From the NCBI RefSeq assembly GCF_007713465.1, contig NZ_VMSG01000001.1, positions 310,001 to 374,000 on the forward strand: a DNA stretch of 64,000 nucleotides, given 5' to 3'. The notes beneath the pieces are model-generated. The model searched no databases. It worked only from the letters and a program-made list of their open reading frames with translations, and was not told where the DNA came from. This stretch comes from Pseudomonas sp. H3(2019) (GTDB taxonomy: Bacteria; Pseudomonadota; Gammaproteobacteria; Pseudomonadales; Pseudomonadaceae). Positions within the stretch are counted from its first letter, which is position 1. Each line of letters starts with the position of its first letter. This document shows positions 61,584 to 64,000 of the stretch, one piece after another. The position numbers and the translations under genes were made by a program.

Positions 61584-63004
61584 TGCCGTTGGGAATCCGG
61601 ATTTTCCTGGTTTATGTACTGTTCATCGGCCTGACTGGTTACTTCGTGCTCAACACGGTGATGGAGGAAATCCGTCCAGGCGTTCGACAGTCCACCGAAG
61701 AAACGCTGGTGGACACCGCCAATCTGATGGCCGAAATCCTGCGTGACGATTTCAAGGCTGGCACCCTCAACCAGAATCGCTGGCCCGAGTTGCTCAAGGC
61801 TTACGGTGAGCGGCAGCCGGCGGCGATAATCTGGGGGTTGCCAAAAAATTCGGTCAACCACCGTATCTACGTCACGGATGCCAAGGGCATTGTGGTGCTG
61901 GATTCCAGCGGCGTAGCAGTGGGCCAGGACTATTCGCGCTGGAACGATGTGTACCTGACCTTGCGCGGCGAATACGGCGCACGTTCGACCCGCGGCATCG
62001 CTGACGATGCCACTTCTTCGGTGATGCACGTTGGCGCACCGATCCGCGATAACGGGCAGATTATCGGCGTGGTCACCGTGGCCAAGCCCAACAGCTCATT
62101 GCAGCCTTACGTCGACCGCACCGAACGTCGATTGCTTTGGTACGGCGCCGGGTTGATCGGCCTCGGCTTGTTGTTCGGTGCGGCGTTGTCCTGGTGGCTG
62201 AGTGTCGCATTACGGCAGTTGACCGCTTACGCCCAGGCGGTCAGTGAAGGTCGACGGGCCGAGCTGCCGCACTATCGCGGCGCAGAGCTGGAGCAACTGG
62301 CCACGGCGGTGGAGCGCATGCGCACGCAACTGGAAGGCAAGGCTTACGTCGAACGATACGTGCATACACTGACCCACGAACTGAAGAGCCCGTTGGCGGC
62401 GATTCGCGGTGCCGCCGAGTTGCTGCAAGGCGAGATGCCGGCAACACAACAACAGCGCTTTGTCCGCAATATCGACAGCGAAAGTGCGCGGATGCAGCAG
62501 TTGATCGAGCGCTTGTTGAACCTGGCGCAGGTCGAACAGCGTCAAGGGCTGGAAGAGCGTGTACCGGTGCCGTTGGCAGCATTGGTCGATGAGTTGCTCA
62601 GCGGTCAGCATGCGCGTATCGAGCGCAAGCAGTTGAAGATCGAAAAGCAGATTTCAACCGATCTGGATGTGCTGGGCGAGCCGTTCTTACTGCGTCAGGC
62701 ACTGGGCAATCTATTGGAGAACGCTCTGGATTTCTCCCCGTCCCACGGCGTCTTGCGCTTCACCGCCGAACGGCATGCCGAGCAGGTCGAATTCAAACTG
62801 TTCAATCAGGCCGAATCGATTCCGGATTACGCCCTGGGGCGTTTGAGCGAACGCTTCTATTCACTGCCACGCCCGGACAGTGGACGTAAAAGTACCGGCC
62901 TTGGGCTTAACTTCGTTGAAGAAGTAGTCAAGTTGCATGGGGGTGAGTTGCATGTCTGCAATGTGCCGGGCGGCGTCGAGGTGACGCTGTGTCTGCCCAG
63001 ATGA
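61583..63004 (+). CDS. creC: sensor histidine kinase CreC
   Basis: A 473-residue inner-membrane kinase: one N-terminal helix (about 5-27), a periplasmic sensor (about 28-180), a second helix (RLLWYGAGLIGLGLLFGAALSWWL), a HAMP-like linker, the phosphoacceptor H265 in LTHELKSPL, and a C-terminal ATPase domain with the N box NLLENALDFSP and G box KSTGLGLNFVEEV. It phosphorylates CreB. The start overlaps the creB stop (TGATG). Its TGA stop is the first three bases of a palindromic repeat. Confidence 0.95.
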   Translation: MPLGIRIFLVYVLFIGLTGYFVLNTVMEEIRPGVRQSTEETLVDTANLMAEILRDDFKAGTLNQNRWPELLKAYGERQPAAIIWGLPKNSVNHRIYVTDAKGIVVLDSSGVAVGQDYSRWNDVYLTLRGEYGARSTRGIADDATSSVMHVGAPIRDNGQIIGVVTVAKPNSSLQPYVDRTERRLLWYGAGLIGLGLLFGAALSWWLSVALRQLTAYAQAVSEGRRAELPHYRGAELEQLATAVERMRTQLEGKAYVERYVHTLTHELKSPLAAIRGAAELLQGEMPATQQQRFVRNIDSESARMQQLIERLLNLAQVEQRQGLEERVPVPLAALVDELLSGQHARIERKQLKIEKQISTDLDVLGEPFLLRQALGNLLENALDFSPSHGVLRFTAERHAEQVEFKLFNQAESIPDYALGRLSERFYSLPRPDSGRKSTGLGLNFVEEVVKLHGGELHVCNVPGGVEVTLCLPR

Positions 63005-63077
63005 TCGTTCCCACGCTCTGCGTGGTAACGCCTCTAGGGACGCTCCGCGTCCAGTGACACAGAGCGTGGGAACGATC
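63002..63077. repeat. shortened composite palindromic repeat
   Basis: Outer arms TGATCGTTCCCACGC and its complement with an inner GGACGC..GCGTCC hairpin, 76 bases, between creC and creD. It begins with the creC stop codon and separates creD from creBC. Confidence 0.8.
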
Positions 63078-63094
63078 AGTCAGTAGGGCTTTTC

Positions 63095-63110
63095 TCCACA
63101 CACTCTCCAC
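63095..63110 (+). promoter_or_regulatory. candidate CreB-binding tag upstream of creD
   Basis: TCCAC-N6-TCCAC is a perfect direct repeat with 11-base period, 67 bases before the creD ATG. The cre/blr tag of E. coli and Aeromonas is TTCAC-N6-TTCAC with the same spacing. Each half here differs by one base. CreD is the main CreB target in known systems, so the location fits. Confidence 0.55.
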
Positions 63111-63176
63111 ATTTCCCCCATAAAACCCTCACACCCACCTTCCAGACTCTCCCTCATTCGAACAGGGAGAGAACCC

Positions 63177-64000
63177 ATGAACCGCAGCTTGGCCATAAAA
63201 CTTGGGGTAATTGCCCTTCTGATTGTGCTGTTGATGATCCCGTTGCTGATGATCAGCGGGGTGATTTTTGACCGCCAGCAACTGCGCAACGGTGTCCTTG
63301 AGGACATCGCCCGTAGTTCCAGCTACAGCCAGCAATTGAGCGGGCCGTTGATGGTGGTGCCGTATCGCAAGGTGGTCAGGACCTGGAAAACCAACGAAAA
63401 AACCAGCGAGCGTTATCAGGAAACGACTCAGGAACGGGGGCGACTGTATTTCCTTCCTGAACGTTTCGAACTCGATGGTCAGGTTCAAACCGAACTGCGC
63501 GCCCGTGGCATTTACGAGGCGCGGCTGTTTCACGCGGATAACCGGATCAGCGGGCACTTCTCTATCCCGGAGCACCTGGGCATCAAGGAGGACTTTTCCG
63601 ACTACCAGTTCGACCAGCCGTTCCTGGCCGTGGGCATCAGCGATATTCGTGGCATCGAAAACGCCTTGAAGCTTGAACTCGATGACCAAAGCCTGGACTT
63701 TGTGCCGGGTACGCAAGTGGACTGGCTGGGCGAGGGCGTGCACGCCAGGCTGCCGGTGCTGGATGCGAACAACGCCACAGAACTGGCCTTCGGTTTTGAC
63801 CTGCGTCTGCAAGGCACCGGTCAGTTGCAGATCACCCCGGTGGGTAAAACCAGCAAAGTCAGTTTGAAAGCCAACTGGCCGCATCCAAGCTTTATCGGCA
63901 ACTACCTGCCGGCCCAGCGTGAGATAAGTGCTGAAGGTTTCAGCGCCAATTGGCAGGCCTCGTTCTTTTCCACCAATCTGGAAGAGGCACTCAATAGCTG
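63177..64000 (+). CDS. creD: inner-membrane protein CreD (3' part off the window)
   Basis: The first 274 codons of creD are visible before the right edge; the full protein in other pseudomonads is about 450 residues. An N-terminal membrane helix (KLGVIALLIVLLMIPLLMISGVI, about 8-30) is followed by a large periplasmic beta-rich domain with SSSYSQQLSGPLMVVPY near its start. More helices would follow off the edge. CreD is induced through CreBC and is tied to envelope stability and beta-lactam response. GGGAG precedes the ATG. Confidence 0.92.
   Translation, partial: MNRSLAIKLGVIALLIVLLMIPLLMISGVIFDRQQLRNGVLEDIARSSSYSQQLSGPLMVVPYRKVVRTWKTNEKTSERYQETTQERGRLYFLPERFELDGQVQTELRARGIYEARLFHADNRISGHFSIPEHLGIKEDFSDYQFDQPFLAVGISDIRGIENALKLELDDQSLDFVPGTQVDWLGEGVHARLPVLDANNATELAFGFDLRLQGTGQLQITPVGKTSKVSLKANWPHPSFIGNYLPAQREISAEGFSANWQASFFSTNLEEALNS

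Noticed and set aside
1..64000. tRNA, rRNA, insertion sequence or prophage genes
   Set aside because: None recognised by eye on either strand; a tRNA scan would be the decisive test.

Overview
The window is high-GC gammaproteobacterial chromosome. Gene content, order and protein sequences point to a Pseudomonas of the fluorescens group: the choline/carnitine/glycine betaine catabolic genes follow the P. aeruginosa order, the intergenic spaces carry REP-like palindromes typical of fluorescens-group genomes, and the right edge is a Pseudomonas-type creBCD locus. I saw no rRNA, tRNA, CRISPR, insertion sequence or prophage.

Left part (1-15.5 kb): ordinary chromosomal genes. These are a partial PL7 alginate lyase, a REC-PAS-GGDEF-EAL protein, a YgjP-like metallopeptidase, a small winged-helix protein, an ElaA-type acetyltransferase, a periplasmic solute-binding protein, YccS, an HI0933-type flavoprotein, the RNA helicase DbpA, a DHA2 MFS exporter, a translationally coupled TldD/PmbA-like pair and an RraA-like protein.

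Middle part (15.6-56.3 kb): one of the most complete quaternary-amine catabolic islands I can read from sequence. BetA and BetB oxidise choline to glycine betaine under BetI. CbcXWV imports choline, betaine and carnitine. CaiX, a gamma-butyrobetaine dioxygenase and CdhCAB take gamma-butyrobetaine and carnitine to betaine. GbcAB demethylates betaine to dimethylglycine, DgcAB with a dedicated electron transfer flavoprotein makes sarcosine, and SoxBDAG makes glycine. GlyA, LtaA and SdaB link glycine, serine and pyruvate. PurU and FdhA handle the released one-carbon units. The GlxA-type AraC regulators GbdR and CdhR are encoded inside the island. I found a candidate BetI operator, a sigma-54 promoter next to an 18-bp palindrome upstream of gbdR, and direct repeats with a 21-bp period in three promoter regions that are expected GbdR/CdhR targets.

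Between an acetyltransferase gene and gbcA (42.5-43.1 kb) lies a non-coding array of four imperfect direct repeats. Each contains a perfect DnaA box in the same orientation, which makes it a candidate DnaA-titrating or replication-timing element.

Right part (56.3-64 kb): an ECF sigma/anti-sigma pair next to a tandem duplication of a DUF2780 gene. The duplication also copied the 3' end of the neighbouring acyltransferase gene. All three transcription units carry a GGAACAA element, suggesting one regulon. Then come a retropepsin-like protease and creB, creC and a partial creD, with a CreB-tag-like repeat upstream of creD.
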